Positions 5,858-11,778 of a stretch of DNA of 11,778 bases are shown here, one piece after another. The notes beneath the pieces are model-generated. The model did not search any database and had not been told where the DNA came from. It worked only from the letters and a program-made list of their open reading frames with translations. Made by a program: the position numbers and the translations under genes. Every line of letters begins with the position of its first letter. The stretch's first letter is position 1. The stretch is from Alphaproteobacteria bacterium (GTDB taxonomy: Bacteria > Pseudomonadota > Alphaproteobacteria > GCA-2731375), in the NCBI GenBank assembly GCA_028281075.1, contig JANQKO010000407.1, positions 1-11,778 of the forward strand, given 5' to 3'.

Positions 5858-7018
5858 ATGTATATCCTGCTGCTGACCGTTTTCGTCGATCTGGTCGGCT
5901 TCGGCATCATCTTCCCGATCCTGCCGTTCTATGCCCTGCACTATGACGCGTCGCCGACCGAGGTGACGCTGCTGATCGCCACCTATTCGGTGTTTCAGCT
6001 CGTTTCGGGGCCCATATGGGGCCGGCTCAGCGACCGTTTCGGCCGCAAGTGGATGCTGCTGGCGACGCTGTTCGGCGGCGGGCTGTCCTACCTCTGGTTC
6101 GGCTTCGCCGGCTCGCTGGCGGCGCTGTTCGCGGCCCGGTCGCTCAACGGCCTGGTGGCCGGCAACATCGCCGTCGCCCAGGCCTATATCGCCGACATCA
6201 GCCCGCCGTCGAAACGTTCGGCCGCCATGGGCAAGGTCGGCGCCGCCTTCGGTCTCGGCTTCGTCCTGGGCCCGGTGATCGGCGGCCTGCTGTCGGGGAC
6301 CGACCCGGCCAATCCGGACTTCGGCCTGCCGTGCCTGGCCGCCGCCGGCATGTCGTTCGCCGCCTGCCTGCTCGGCGCCGCGCTGCTGCGCGAGCCGGTA
6401 CGCCAGGACGTCTCGATCGGCACGCAGCCGGGCCGGACCTCGGCGCTGCGTTCGGTCCTGCATGGCCGGGTGCTCTGGCTGATCGGCCTGATGTTCCTGC
6501 TGACCTTCGTGATGAGCCAGGTCATCGCCGTCTTCCCGCTCTGGACCGGCGCCGTGTTCCAGTGGGGGCCGCGCGAGATCGGCTACGCCTATGCCTTCAT
6601 CGGCATCCTCACCTTCGCCTTCCAGGGCCTGCTGATCGGCCCGATCACCAGGGCGCTCGGCGAGGGACGGGTATTGTGCCTGGGCACGGCGCTGTTCGCG
6701 GCCGGCCTGCTGCTGGTGCCCTGGATCACCGGCCTGCCGATGTTGGTGCTGCAGATGACGCTGATCGGCGTCGGCATGTCGCTGGCCAACCCGACCCTGA
6801 CGGCGCTGGTCAGCCAGTCGGCCGCGCCGGCGCAACAGGGCATGACGCTGGGCGTCGCCACCTCGTCCAGCGGCGCCGGCCGCATTATCGGTCCGCCGAT
6901 GGCGGGATTGCTGTTCCAGGAGGTCGGCGTCAACTGGCCGTTCCTGGTCGGCGGCATGGTCATGTTGAGCCTGCTGGCGCAGTCGCTGGCGCTCATGCGT
7001 CTGAACCGGCCGGCATGA
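5858..7018 (+). CDS. MFS transporter, TetA-like drug:H+ antiporter family
   Basis: This 386-aa inner-membrane protein has about 12 hydrophobic segments. It carries MFS motif A, GRLSDRFGRKWML (residues 55-67), between helices 2 and 3. It also has AYIADISPPSKRSAAMG, typical of TetA-type carriers, and the antiporter motif C, GLGFVLGPVIGG (132-143), in helix 5. It is expected to export a small molecule in exchange for protons; the substrate is not predictable. ATG 5858 gives the usual short N-terminus leading straight into helix 1 (MYILLLTVFVDLVGFG). The frame is open back to 5789, but that overlaps the aldolase gene. There is no strong Shine-Dalgarno, so coupling to the upstream gene 13 bp away is likely. 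The stop overlaps the next start as ATGA. Tetracycline resistance itself should not be inferred. Confidence 0.92.
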   Translation: MYILLLTVFVDLVGFGIIFPILPFYALHYDASPTEVTLLIATYSVFQLVSGPIWGRLSDRFGRKWMLLATLFGGGLSYLWFGFAGSLAALFAARSLNGLVAGNIAVAQAYIADISPPSKRSAAMGKVGAAFGLGFVLGPVIGGLLSGTDPANPDFGLPCLAAAGMSFAACLLGAALLREPVRQDVSIGTQPGRTSALRSVLHGRVLWLIGLMFLLTFVMSQVIAVFPLWTGAVFQWGPREIGYAYAFIGILTFAFQGLLIGPITRALGEGRVLCLGTALFAAGLLLVPWITGLPMLVLQMTLIGVGMSLANPTLTALVSQSAAPAQQGMTLGVATSSSGAGRIIGPPMAGLLFQEVGVNWPFLVGGMVMLSLLAQSLALMRLNRPA

Positions 7019-8802
7019 CGCGGCTGCTGCTGGTCCTGCTGCTGCTGGCGCCGGAAGTCGCGTCCGCGGCCGGCCACGCCGTCGCCATGCATGGGCAGCC
7101 CCGATACGGGCCGGACTTCGGCCATTTCGCCTACGTCAATCCGGACGCCCCGAAGGGTGGTGATCTGGTGCTGTCGCGGGTCGGCAGCTTCGACAGCCTG
7201 AATCCGTTCACCGTCAAGGGCGTGCCGGCCGACGGCCTGGACCTGACCTATCAGAGCCTGCTGCGGCGGAGCTGGGACGAGCCGTTCACGCTCTACGCGC
7301 TGCTGGCCGAACGTGTCGCCATGCCCGACGACCGCGGCTCGGTGACGTTCACGCTAAGGCCAGGCACGCGGTTCCACGACGGCAGTCCGGTCACCGTCGA
7401 CGACGTTCTGTTCTCGCTCGAAATCCTGCGCGACAGCGGCCGGCCGAACCATCGCTTCTATTATCGCGAGGTTGTCGAGGTTGTGCGCGACGAGCCGCGC
7501 ACGGTGACCTTCGTATTCCGTCCCGGCGGCAATCGCGAGTTGCCGCTGATCCTCGGTCTGATGCCGATCTTGTCCAAGGCGTCCTGGCAGGGCAGGCGCT
7601 TCGACGCCACGACCTACGAGCCGATCCTCGGCACCGGCCCCTACCGTATCGACGAGGTTGACCCCGGCCGCGGCATCTCCTATCGCCGTATCGTCGGCCA
7701 TTGGTCAGAGGCGCTGCCCGCGGCGCGCGGCCAGCACAATTTCGACCGCATCCGCTACGACTATTACCGCGATGCCGCGGCCGCCTTCGAGGCCTTCAAG
7801 GCCGGCCAGGTCGATCTGCGCGCCGAGCCGGACCCGCGGCGCTGGGCCATAGGCTACGACTTCCCGGCCGCCGCGCGTGGCGATGTCGTGCGGACGGAGC
7901 GGCCGCATGGCCGGCCGTCCGGCATGTACGGCCTGGTTTTCAACACCCGGCGGCCGATCTTCGCCGACCGCCGCGTCCGCCACGCGCTCGGCCAAGCCTT
8001 CGATTTCGCCTGGATCAACCGCACCTACTTCCATGACGCCTATGCCCGCACGGCCAGCTATTTCGACAATTCCGAGCTCGCCGCCAAGGGCCTGCCGTCG
8101 CCGGCCGAGCTGCCGCTGCTGGCGCCGTTCCGCGAGCGCCTGCCGCCGGCCCTGTTCGAGAAGGTCTATCTGCCGCCCGGCGCGAACCCACGTGGCTTGC
8201 GCGGCGCGCTGCGCGACGCGCGTCGGGATCTCGCCGCCGCCGGCTGGGAGATCCGCGACCTGCGGCTGGTCGACCGCGCGACCGGCACGGCCATGCGGTT
8301 CGAGATCATGCTGGCCCGGCGCGAGGACGAGCGCCTGGCGCTGGCCTTCGCCCGCAACCTCGAGCGGCTCGGCGTCGAGGTCGCGGTCCGCACCGTCGAC
8401 ACGGCGCAGTATCAGGAGCGGCTCGCCGGCTATGACTTCGACATGATCGTCAACACCTGGGGCCTGTCGCTGTCGCCCGGCAACGAGCAGGCCTTCTACT
8501 GGAGCAGCGCCTCGGCCGCCGCCGCCGGCACCCGCAACTATCCCGGCATCCGCGAGCCGGCCGTCGACGCCCTGATCGCCGCCATCACCGCCGCGCCGGA
8601 CCGGGCCGGCCTGGTCGCCGCCGTCCGCGCCCTCGACCGGGTCCTGCTCTGGGGCGACTACGTGGTGCCGCTCTATCACCTGACGTCCGACCGCGTCGCC
8701 CATTGGAACAAGTTCGGCTATCCCGCCGCGCCGCCCCTCTATGGCTTCCGCCCGGAAACCTGGTGGTACGACGCGGCCAAGGCTGAGGTGATTGAAGAGT
8801 AA
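7015..8802 (+). CDS. YejA-like periplasmic oligopeptide-binding protein (SBP family 5)
   Basis: The 595-aa protein has a Sec signal peptide (MTRLLLVLLLLAPEVASA, cleavage likely after residue 18) and the length of YejA/OppA-class binding proteins. Close to the mature N-terminus are HFAYVNPDAPKGGDLVL and GSFDSLNPFTVKG, characteristic of YejA-type proteins; later come FRPGTRFHDG-like FTLRPGTRFHDGSPVTVDDV and GTGPYRI. Such proteins deliver peptides to ABC importers (YejABEF carries microcin C in E. coli). No permease or ATPase gene follows here, so the importer partner must be encoded elsewhere. The ATG overlaps the stop of the exporter gene (ATGA), so the two are almost certainly co-translated. 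Reading the same frame further upstream gives a spurious 928-residue ORF inside the MFS gene, which is rejected. The promoter of ccdAB begins within the last codons. Confidence 0.93.
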   Translation: MTRLLLVLLLLAPEVASAAGHAVAMHGQPRYGPDFGHFAYVNPDAPKGGDLVLSRVGSFDSLNPFTVKGVPADGLDLTYQSLLRRSWDEPFTLYALLAERVAMPDDRGSVTFTLRPGTRFHDGSPVTVDDVLFSLEILRDSGRPNHRFYYREVVEVVRDEPRTVTFVFRPGGNRELPLILGLMPILSKASWQGRRFDATTYEPILGTGPYRIDEVDPGRGISYRRIVGHWSEALPAARGQHNFDRIRYDYYRDAAAAFEAFKAGQVDLRAEPDPRRWAIGYDFPAAARGDVVRTERPHGRPSGMYGLVFNTRRPIFADRRVRHALGQAFDFAWINRTYFHDAYARTASYFDNSELAAKGLPSPAELPLLAPFRERLPPALFEKVYLPPGANPRGLRGALRDARRDLAAAGWEIRDLRLVDRATGTAMRFEIMLARREDERLALAFARNLERLGVEVAVRTVDTAQYQERLAGYDFDMIVNTWGLSLSPGNEQAFYWSSASAAAAGTRNYPGIREPAVDALIAAITAAPDRAGLVAAVRALDRVLLWGDYVVPLYHLTSDRVAHWNKFGYPAAPPLYGFRPETWWYDAAKAEVIEE

Positions 8803-8820
8803 CCATTTGCTGCTTATATT
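8792..8820 (+). promoter_or_regulatory. Candidate sigma-70 type promoter of ccdAB
   Basis: TTGAAG (8792-8797) and TATATT (8815-8820) are separated by exactly 17 bp and lie upstream of the ccdA start. The -35 lies in the last codons of the YejA-like gene. This is the best promoter match seen in the window and allows the toxin-antitoxin pair to be expressed independently. Confidence 0.6.
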
Positions 8821-8827
8821 GGGTATT

Positions 8828-8848
8828 ATGCGCATTCTCGATGCGCAT
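8828..8848 (+). promoter_or_regulatory. Repeated palindrome ATGCGCAT, likely CcdA(B) operator
   Basis: The self-complementary 8-mer ATGCGCAT occurs at 8828-8835 and 8841-8848, with starts 13 bp apart. The region overlaps the transcription start expected from the adjacent promoter. Ribbon-helix-helix antitoxins such as CcdA bind short palindromes in tandem to repress their own operon (known for the family). The assignment is inferred from position and symmetry. Confidence 0.6.
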
Positions 8849-8870
8849 TGAACTATGGGTGGGATTGTCG

Positions 8871-9119
8871 ATGAAGCCGCCGCTTTACGATCCAGCATCA
8901 CCGAAAAAGGCAACGAATGTCTCGATCAACAGTGACGTGCTGGATCGGGCAAAGGCGTTGAAGATCAACCTTTCCAAAACGCTGGAGGAGCAACTCGTCG
9001 AGTTGCTTCGCCAGCAAAGACGTCAGCAGTGGCTAGCGGAAAACAGGAAAGCCCTGGACGAATATGCTGAGTACATTGAGCGGGAGGGAGTGTTCAGCGA
9101 CGGTGTCCGACTGTTCTGA
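8871..9119 (+). CDS. ccdA: Type II antitoxin CcdA
   Basis: The 82-aa protein has the two-part layout of CcdA. Its N-terminal ribbon-helix-helix DNA-binding domain (ATNVSINSDVLDRAKALKINLSKTLEEQLVELL) is followed by a C-terminal toxin-binding tail (RQQWLAENRKALDEYAEYIEREGVFSDGVRLF). The tail residues W-AEN--A---Y--YIE--G-F-D--R-F match the family pattern. The tail wraps CcdB and frees DNA gyrase from it, and the RHH domain represses the operon. ATG 8871 is chosen because GGGTGGGA (8857-8864) provides a ribosome site six bases upstream. An in-frame ATG at 8841 would lie in the operator. The stop overlaps the toxin start (TGATG). The gene is richer in A/T than its neighbours, which suggests acquisition by transfer. 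Confidence 0.93.
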   Translation: MKPPLYDPASPKKATNVSINSDVLDRAKALKINLSKTLEEQLVELLRQQRRQQWLAENRKALDEYAEYIEREGVFSDGVRLF

Positions 9120-9430
9120 TGGAACAGTTCGACGTCCGTCGAAATCCGAACTCGGCCACGGCACGAGCGCGCCCTTATCTTTTGATCGTTCAGTCCGATC
9201 TCATTGGCCAACTGCCAACCAGAGTGGTCGTGCCGCTCGCAGACGCGGCGGAAGTGTCGCCGATTCCGCACCTTCGACCGGCATTTGTCGTCGAGGGAAG
9301 GTCGGTCGTTATGTCAACGACCGAAATTGCCGGTGTTCTTGTGCGGGATATCGGTGAGAGAGTGACATCACTACAGACCAGTCGCGACGAAATAATTGCG
9401 GCGCTAGATTTTCTGATCACCGGCTTTTGA
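9119..9430 (+). CDS. ccdB: Type II toxin CcdB (DNA gyrase poison)
   Basis: The 103-aa protein matches CcdB in length and pattern: an N-terminal strand (MEQFDVRRNPN), then PYLLIVQSDLIGQLPTRVVVPLA, the central PAFVVEGRSVVMSTTEIAGVLVRDIGERVTSL and the C-terminal helix DEIIAALDFLITGF. CcdB traps GyrA on cleaved DNA and acts in the cytoplasm. F-plasmid CcdB ends in Trp-Gly-Ile, needed for gyrase poisoning. Here the end is Thr-Gly-Phe, close to what I recall of the Vibrio fischeri CcdB end (LITGI), so activity is plausible. The start overlaps the ccdA stop by one base (TGATG), ensuring coupled translation. No other toxin candidate is near. Confidence 0.93.
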   Translation: MEQFDVRRNPNSATARARPYLLIVQSDLIGQLPTRVVVPLADAAEVSPIPHLRPAFVVEGRSVVMSTTEIAGVLVRDIGERVTSLQTSRDEIIAALDFLITGF

Positions 9431-9471
9431 GTTCGCGTTTTTACCGCCCGTTCCGGAAGTCAGTTCGAAGA

Positions 9472-9849
9472 TTATCTCGAAATGACCGACCAAGTTTCGG
9501 TCAGCGCCCCATCCGTCGTGAACGAGCGATAGGCGTTCGGGCCGGTGCGTTGGATGCGGCGGCAATACTGCCAGGTGGCGGTCGTCGGTTTGGCGCAGCG
9601 CAGGTCGCCGTCGATCCGCCAGCGGCCCCTGGCGAAGCAGGGCAGGTCGGGATCGTTGACCAGCAGACGATTGCAGTAGCTGCCGTCGGCATGCCATTCG
9701 GTCCAGAAACGGCCGCGGTCGCTGAAGCCGGTGGTGACTTGACCGGCGATCAGGGATCGGATTTCGGAACCGGCGAGAAAGCGCTCATCGGCCTTGCCGG
9801 CAAAGACGACGACAATTGCGAACAGGACGCCCGCGCCTGCCGACCGCAT
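9472..9849 (-). CDS. Small secreted protein with four cysteines, unknown function
   Basis: This 125-aa protein starts with a probable Sec signal (MRSAGAGVLFAIVVVFAGKADE). The mature part resembles small periplasmic proteins with a GSEIRSLIAGQ opening and repeated aromatic strands: GRFWTEWHADGSYCNRLL, CFARGRWRIDGDLRCAK, ATWQYCRRI, YRSFTTDG and ETWSVI. Four cysteines (59, 71, 85, 96) could form two disulfides. I cannot name a domain with confidence. It lies 5 bp behind the 107-aa gene on the same strand, so it is probably the last gene of that operon. No strong ribosome site is visible. Opposite plus-strand ORF 9427-9858 is rejected as a shadow. It converges on ccdB with a 41-bp gap holding no clear hairpin. 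Confidence 0.7.
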   Translation of the reverse strand: MRSAGAGVLFAIVVVFAGKADERFLAGSEIRSLIAGQVTTGFSDRGRFWTEWHADGSYCNRLLVNDPDLPCFARGRWRIDGDLRCAKPTTATWQYCRRIQRTGPNAYRSFTTDGALTETWSVISR

Positions 9850-9854
9850 TGCGT

Positions 9855-10178
9855 TTAGTCGTCGCCGGCCTGTCGGGCCTTGATGCCTTCCCAGACCGGT
9901 TGGAAATCGTAGGTCGGGTAGAACTCGGTCGAAAAGCCGCCCCAGGCGCTTTGCTCCAGCGCCAGGTTGACGTCGCGCAGGCGGTGGCCCGGCAGCTTCA
10001 GGGTCACGACCTGGCCGATGCCCATCATCACGTACCAGGACACAACCTCGATGCCGTCCGGCGGGAACTTCTTCCAGAACCCGGTCTGCTCGTGATGCGC
10101 GTTGATCTCCGCCAGGGTCTTGCTCTGATCGTGCTTCAGGAACACCGTCAGCAGCATCTCGCCGTCATTGGTCGCCAT
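9855..10178 (-). CDS. Conserved hypothetical protein, 107 aa
   Basis: The protein is small and cytoplasmic, with strand-helix-strand character: MLLTVFLKHDQSKTLAEINAHHEQTGFWKKF, then PPDGIEVVSWYVMMGIGQVVTLKLPGHRLRDVNLALEQSAWGGFSTEFYPTYDF. This pattern suggests a ferredoxin-like, dimeric alpha/beta-barrel type fold (YCII- or muconolactone-isomerase-like). I believe similar hypothetical proteins are widespread in proteobacteria, but no function is known to me. The start at 10178 has GAGGA eight bases upstream on its strand. It follows the thioesterase gene after 11 bp and precedes the small secreted protein gene by 5 bp, so it is the middle gene of a three-gene unit. The same frame remains open to 10742, but that overlaps the thioesterase gene and is not used. 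Confidence 0.75.
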   Translation of the reverse strand: MATNDGEMLLTVFLKHDQSKTLAEINAHHEQTGFWKKFPPDGIEVVSWYVMMGIGQVVTLKLPGHRLRDVNLALEQSAWGGFSTEFYPTYDFQPVWEGIKARQAGDD

Positions 10179-10189
10179 GGCCGTCGTCC

Positions 10190-10657
10190 TCAATCGCTGT
10201 CCGGATCGTAGGGCGGCGGCAGAATGTCCTGCAAGTTGAAGCGTGCCGGGTCGCGGGGGATCTTGACGATGCCGTTGGCGCGGACCACGGTCTCGCCGTC
10301 CGAGTCCAGGCGCGCCTCCATGAAGACCAGCGAGCGGGTCCGGCGCGCCACCGCGCACCGGCCCTCGACCAGGCTGCCGCGCGGCACCGGCGCCAGGTAG
10401 TCGCAGCTCAGGCTGACGGTCGGCACGAAGCCGTCGATGCCGGCCTCGACGCAGGCGCCGATGCCGATCTGCAGGTCGGCGAGCGTCGCCAGCGCGCCGC
10501 CATGGGCGATATCCGCCGCGTTGGTGTGCTTCTCCGCCACCCGGAAGGCCAGGTTGAATTTCCCCCGCATCACCCGCGCGTAGAGCGGGCCGGCGCTGGC
10601 GTAGAAGCGACCGTGCAGGTTCAGCGGGTGATAGCCGGGCGGCATGTCGTCGGACAT
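10190..10657 (-). CDS. PaaI-type hotdog-fold acyl-CoA thioesterase
   Basis: The 155-aa protein carries the PaaI family signature in HTNAADIAHGGALATLADLQIGIGA. Asn46, the HGG turn (52-54) and Asp61 correspond to the residues that position and activate water in PaaI-type thioesterases. Strands VPTVSLSCDYLAPVPRGSLVEGRC, RSLVFMEARLDSDGETVVRANGIVKI complete a single hotdog domain, which works as a dimer or tetramer in the cytoplasm and hydrolyses acyl-CoA. No phenylacetate genes are adjacent, so a paa role should not be assumed. Start 10657 is chosen because the fold begins shortly after. The same frame runs on to 10861 but translates the intergenic hairpin. Ribosome site is weak. It is the first gene of a leftward three-gene unit. 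Confidence 0.9.
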   Translation of the reverse strand: MSDDMPPGYHPLNLHGRFYASAGPLYARVMRGKFNLAFRVAEKHTNAADIAHGGALATLADLQIGIGACVEAGIDGFVPTVSLSCDYLAPVPRGSLVEGRCAVARRTRSLVFMEARLDSDGETVVRANGIVKIPRDPARFNLQDILPPPYDPDSD

Positions 10658-10767
10658 CGTCAAGGGCTCGTTCCGATGCTGGGCTGCCGCCGTCTCGGCG
10701 CTGGACGGCGGCGGGAAGGGCGTGTATTGCTGCACCGCACAATCATGAAATCGGCCTCGCGGCCGAT

Positions 10768-10852
10768 GCTCGGCCCGTCCCGCTCCCCCACCCGACCACC
10801 CATTGAGCATACTTCCGTGGGTGGTCGGGTGGGGGAGCGGGACGGGTCGAGC
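10768..10852. repeat. Perfect 29-bp inverted repeat, 15-nt loop (extends to about 35 bp)
   Basis: The left arm 10774-10802 is the exact reverse complement of 10818-10846. The loop is 10803-10817. Five more pairs outside (10768-10772 with 10848-10852) extend the stem with a single mismatch at 10773/10847. The arm is strongly strand-biased (pyrimidine-rich left, GGGTGGTCGGGTGGGGGAG-type right). It sits in the 235-bp divergent region between the PaaI-like gene and typA. No T-tract follows. It may be a member of a dispersed palindromic repeat family or a leader structure; no terminal duplications or ORF of its own are convincing. Confidence 0.85.
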
Positions 10853-10867
10853 CCAGTCCACAATCGA

Positions 10868-10877
10868 GCGCTATCCC
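10868..10877 (+). promoter_or_regulatory. Possible typA -10 region
   Basis: GCGCTATCCC includes a -10-like TATCCC (10872-10877), 15 bases before the typA ATG. The 9-mer GCGCTATCC also occurs at 1124-1132 before the racemase gene. No matching -35 is visible at the expected distance, so the call is weak. Confidence 0.25.
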
Positions 10878-10892
10878 GGTGTACCCGAAGCC

Positions 10893-11778
10893 ATGAACCT
10901 GCGCAACGTCGCCATCATCGCCCATGTCGATCACGGCAAGACCACGCTGGTCGACGCCATGTTCCGGCAGTCCGGCACTTTCCGCGCCAACCAGCAGGTG
11001 GCCGAGCGGGCGATGGACTATAACGACCTGGAGCGCGAGCGCGGCATCACCATCCTGGCGAAGTGCACCTCGGTCGACTGGCACGGCACCCGGATCAACA
11101 TCGTCGACACCCCCGGCCACGCCGATTTCGGCGGCGAGGTCGAGCGGGTCCTGAAGATGGTCGACGGCGTCGTGCTGCTGGTCGACGCCGCCGAGGGCCC
11201 GATGCCGCAGACCAAGTTCGTGACCGCCAAGGCGCTGGCGCTGGGCCTGAAGCCGATCGTCGTCGTTAACAAGGTCGACCGCGCCGACGGCCGCCCGCAC
11301 CAGGTCCATGACGAGGTCTTCGACCTGTTCGCGCTGCTGGACGCCAGCGACGCGCAGCTCGACTTCCCGACCGCCTTCGCTTCCGCGCGCGACGGCTGGG
11401 CCTCGACCGACCCGGCGGCGCCGGCGCCGGACCTGTCGGCGCTGTTCGACATGATCGTCGCCCACGTGCCGCCGCCGGATGTCGAGCGCGAGGCGCCGTT
11501 CGCCATGCTGGCGACGCTGCTCGACTACGATCCCTATCTCGGCCGGGTGCTGACCGGCCGGGGCGAAAGCGGCATCATCCGCCAGAACGACACGGTGGCG
11601 GCGCTCGACCCCAACGGCGACGTCAGCGAGACCACCCGCATCACCAAGCTGCTGTCGTTCCGCGGCCTGGAGCGCGTGCCGGTAACGCAGGCCGAGGCCG
11701 GCGACATCACCGCCATCGCCGGCTTGGCGACGGCGACGGTTGCGGACACGCTCTGCGATCCGGCGCATCCGCGCCGGC
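10893..11778 (+). CDS. typA: Translational GTPase TypA/BipA, N-terminal part (3' truncated by window end)
   Basis: The first 295 codons of an EF-G-like ribosome-associated GTPase are present; the full protein is usually about 600 residues, so half is missing. GTPase motifs are intact: G1 AHVDHGKT (10-17), the G2 threonine in RERGITI (48-54), G3 DTPGHADFGGEVERVL (72-87, typical of TypA), G4 NKVD (126-129) and G5 SAR (165-167). Domain II begins around PFAMLATLLDYDPYLGRVLTGRGESG. TypA acts on the 70S ribosome in ribosome assembly and stress or cold adaptation (known for the family). ATG 10893 gives the canonical N-terminus MNLRNVAIIAHVDHGKTTL. No strong Shine-Dalgarno is seen. The long inverted repeat lies 41 bp upstream and may be in its leader or promoter. 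Confidence 0.95.
   Translation, partial: MNLRNVAIIAHVDHGKTTLVDAMFRQSGTFRANQQVAERAMDYNDLERERGITILAKCTSVDWHGTRINIVDTPGHADFGGEVERVLKMVDGVVLLVDAAEGPMPQTKFVTAKALALGLKPIVVVNKVDRADGRPHQVHDEVFDLFALLDASDAQLDFPTAFASARDGWASTDPAAPAPDLSALFDMIVAHVPPPDVEREAPFAMLATLLDYDPYLGRVLTGRGESGIIRQNDTVAALDPNGDVSETTRITKLLSFRGLERVPVTQAEAGDITAIAGLATATVADTLCDPAHPRR

Noticed and set aside
4138..5910. 590-codon open frame on the minus strand
   Set aside because: Only the last 132 codons (from 4536) resemble a protein and have a ribosome site. The rest is antisense to the clear aldolase-like gene and reads as Arg/Gly/His-rich low-complexity sequence, typical of GC-rich shadow frames.
6016..7014. N-terminal extension of the YejA-like frame to 928 codons (possible fusion protein)
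   Set aside because: The extension lies in a different frame of the MFS gene, is Arg/Pro/Gly-rich and precedes a perfect signal peptide at 7015. The true start is the ATGA overlap.
9418..9430. Loss of the CcdB terminal Trp as evidence of an inactive toxin
   Set aside because: The ending LITGF resembles the Vibrio fischeri CcdB ending as I recall it, which belongs to an active family member, so the change alone does not imply inactivation.
9427..9858. 143-codon plus-strand frame behind ccdB
   Set aside because: It overlaps the minus-strand gene 9472-9849, which has a signal peptide, an operonic position and sensible cysteine/aromatic spacing. The plus frame has no ribosome site or family resemblance.
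1..11778. CRISPR arrays, tRNA or rRNA genes, insertion sequences, phage or defence clusters
   Set aside because: No regularly spaced repeats, cloverleaf sequences, transposase, integrase or multi-gene defence signatures were seen on either strand by reading alone.

Overview
This is a GC-rich chromosomal segment with densely packed, often translationally coupled genes. Gene content points to an alphaproteobacterium, perhaps of the Rhodospirillales type: a ChvI-like OmpR-family regulator, a CaiB-type racemase, a YejA-like peptide-binding protein and chromosomal ccdAB. The taxonomic call is inference from protein character and codon use only. No rRNA, tRNA, CRISPR array, insertion sequence or phage gene was seen.

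Layout. At 1-412 (+) lies the C-terminal part of an OmpR-family response regulator. Its intergenic region carries a tandem TTGTAACA repeat, followed by a small unrecognised protein (584-1087, +). A CoA-transferase III family alpha-methylacyl-CoA racemase (1175-2323, +) follows, with an inverted repeat over its translation start. Next come two tandem, diverged HD-domain paralogues (2412-3269 and 3278-4111, +). The first keeps the metal-binding HD signature. The second has lost it and looks like a pseudoenzyme. A convergent NTF2-like protein (4138-4536, -) closes this block.

From 4699 to 8802 (+) a compact three-gene unit encodes a D-threonine aldolase-like PLP enzyme, a TetA-like MFS exporter and a YejA-like periplasmic oligopeptide-binding protein. 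The last two overlap by ATGA, and no ABC permease or ATPase genes follow. Directly behind it is a ccdA-ccdB toxin-antitoxin pair (8871-9430, +) with a visible promoter and repeated operator, in a locally more AT-rich patch.

On the minus strand an apparent three-gene unit runs leftwards: a PaaI-type thioesterase (10657-10190), a conserved 107-residue protein (10178-9855) and a small Cys-containing secreted protein (9849-9472). It diverges from the translational GTPase TypA/BipA (10893 to the window end, truncated). Between them sits a perfect 29-bp inverted repeat with a 15-nt loop, the strongest non-coding structure in the window.

The observations most worth following are the active/inactive HD tandem, the long hairpin before typA, the inverted repeat over the racemase start, and the aldolase-exporter-binding protein unit. 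No complete novel defence or biosynthetic system can be claimed from this sequence.
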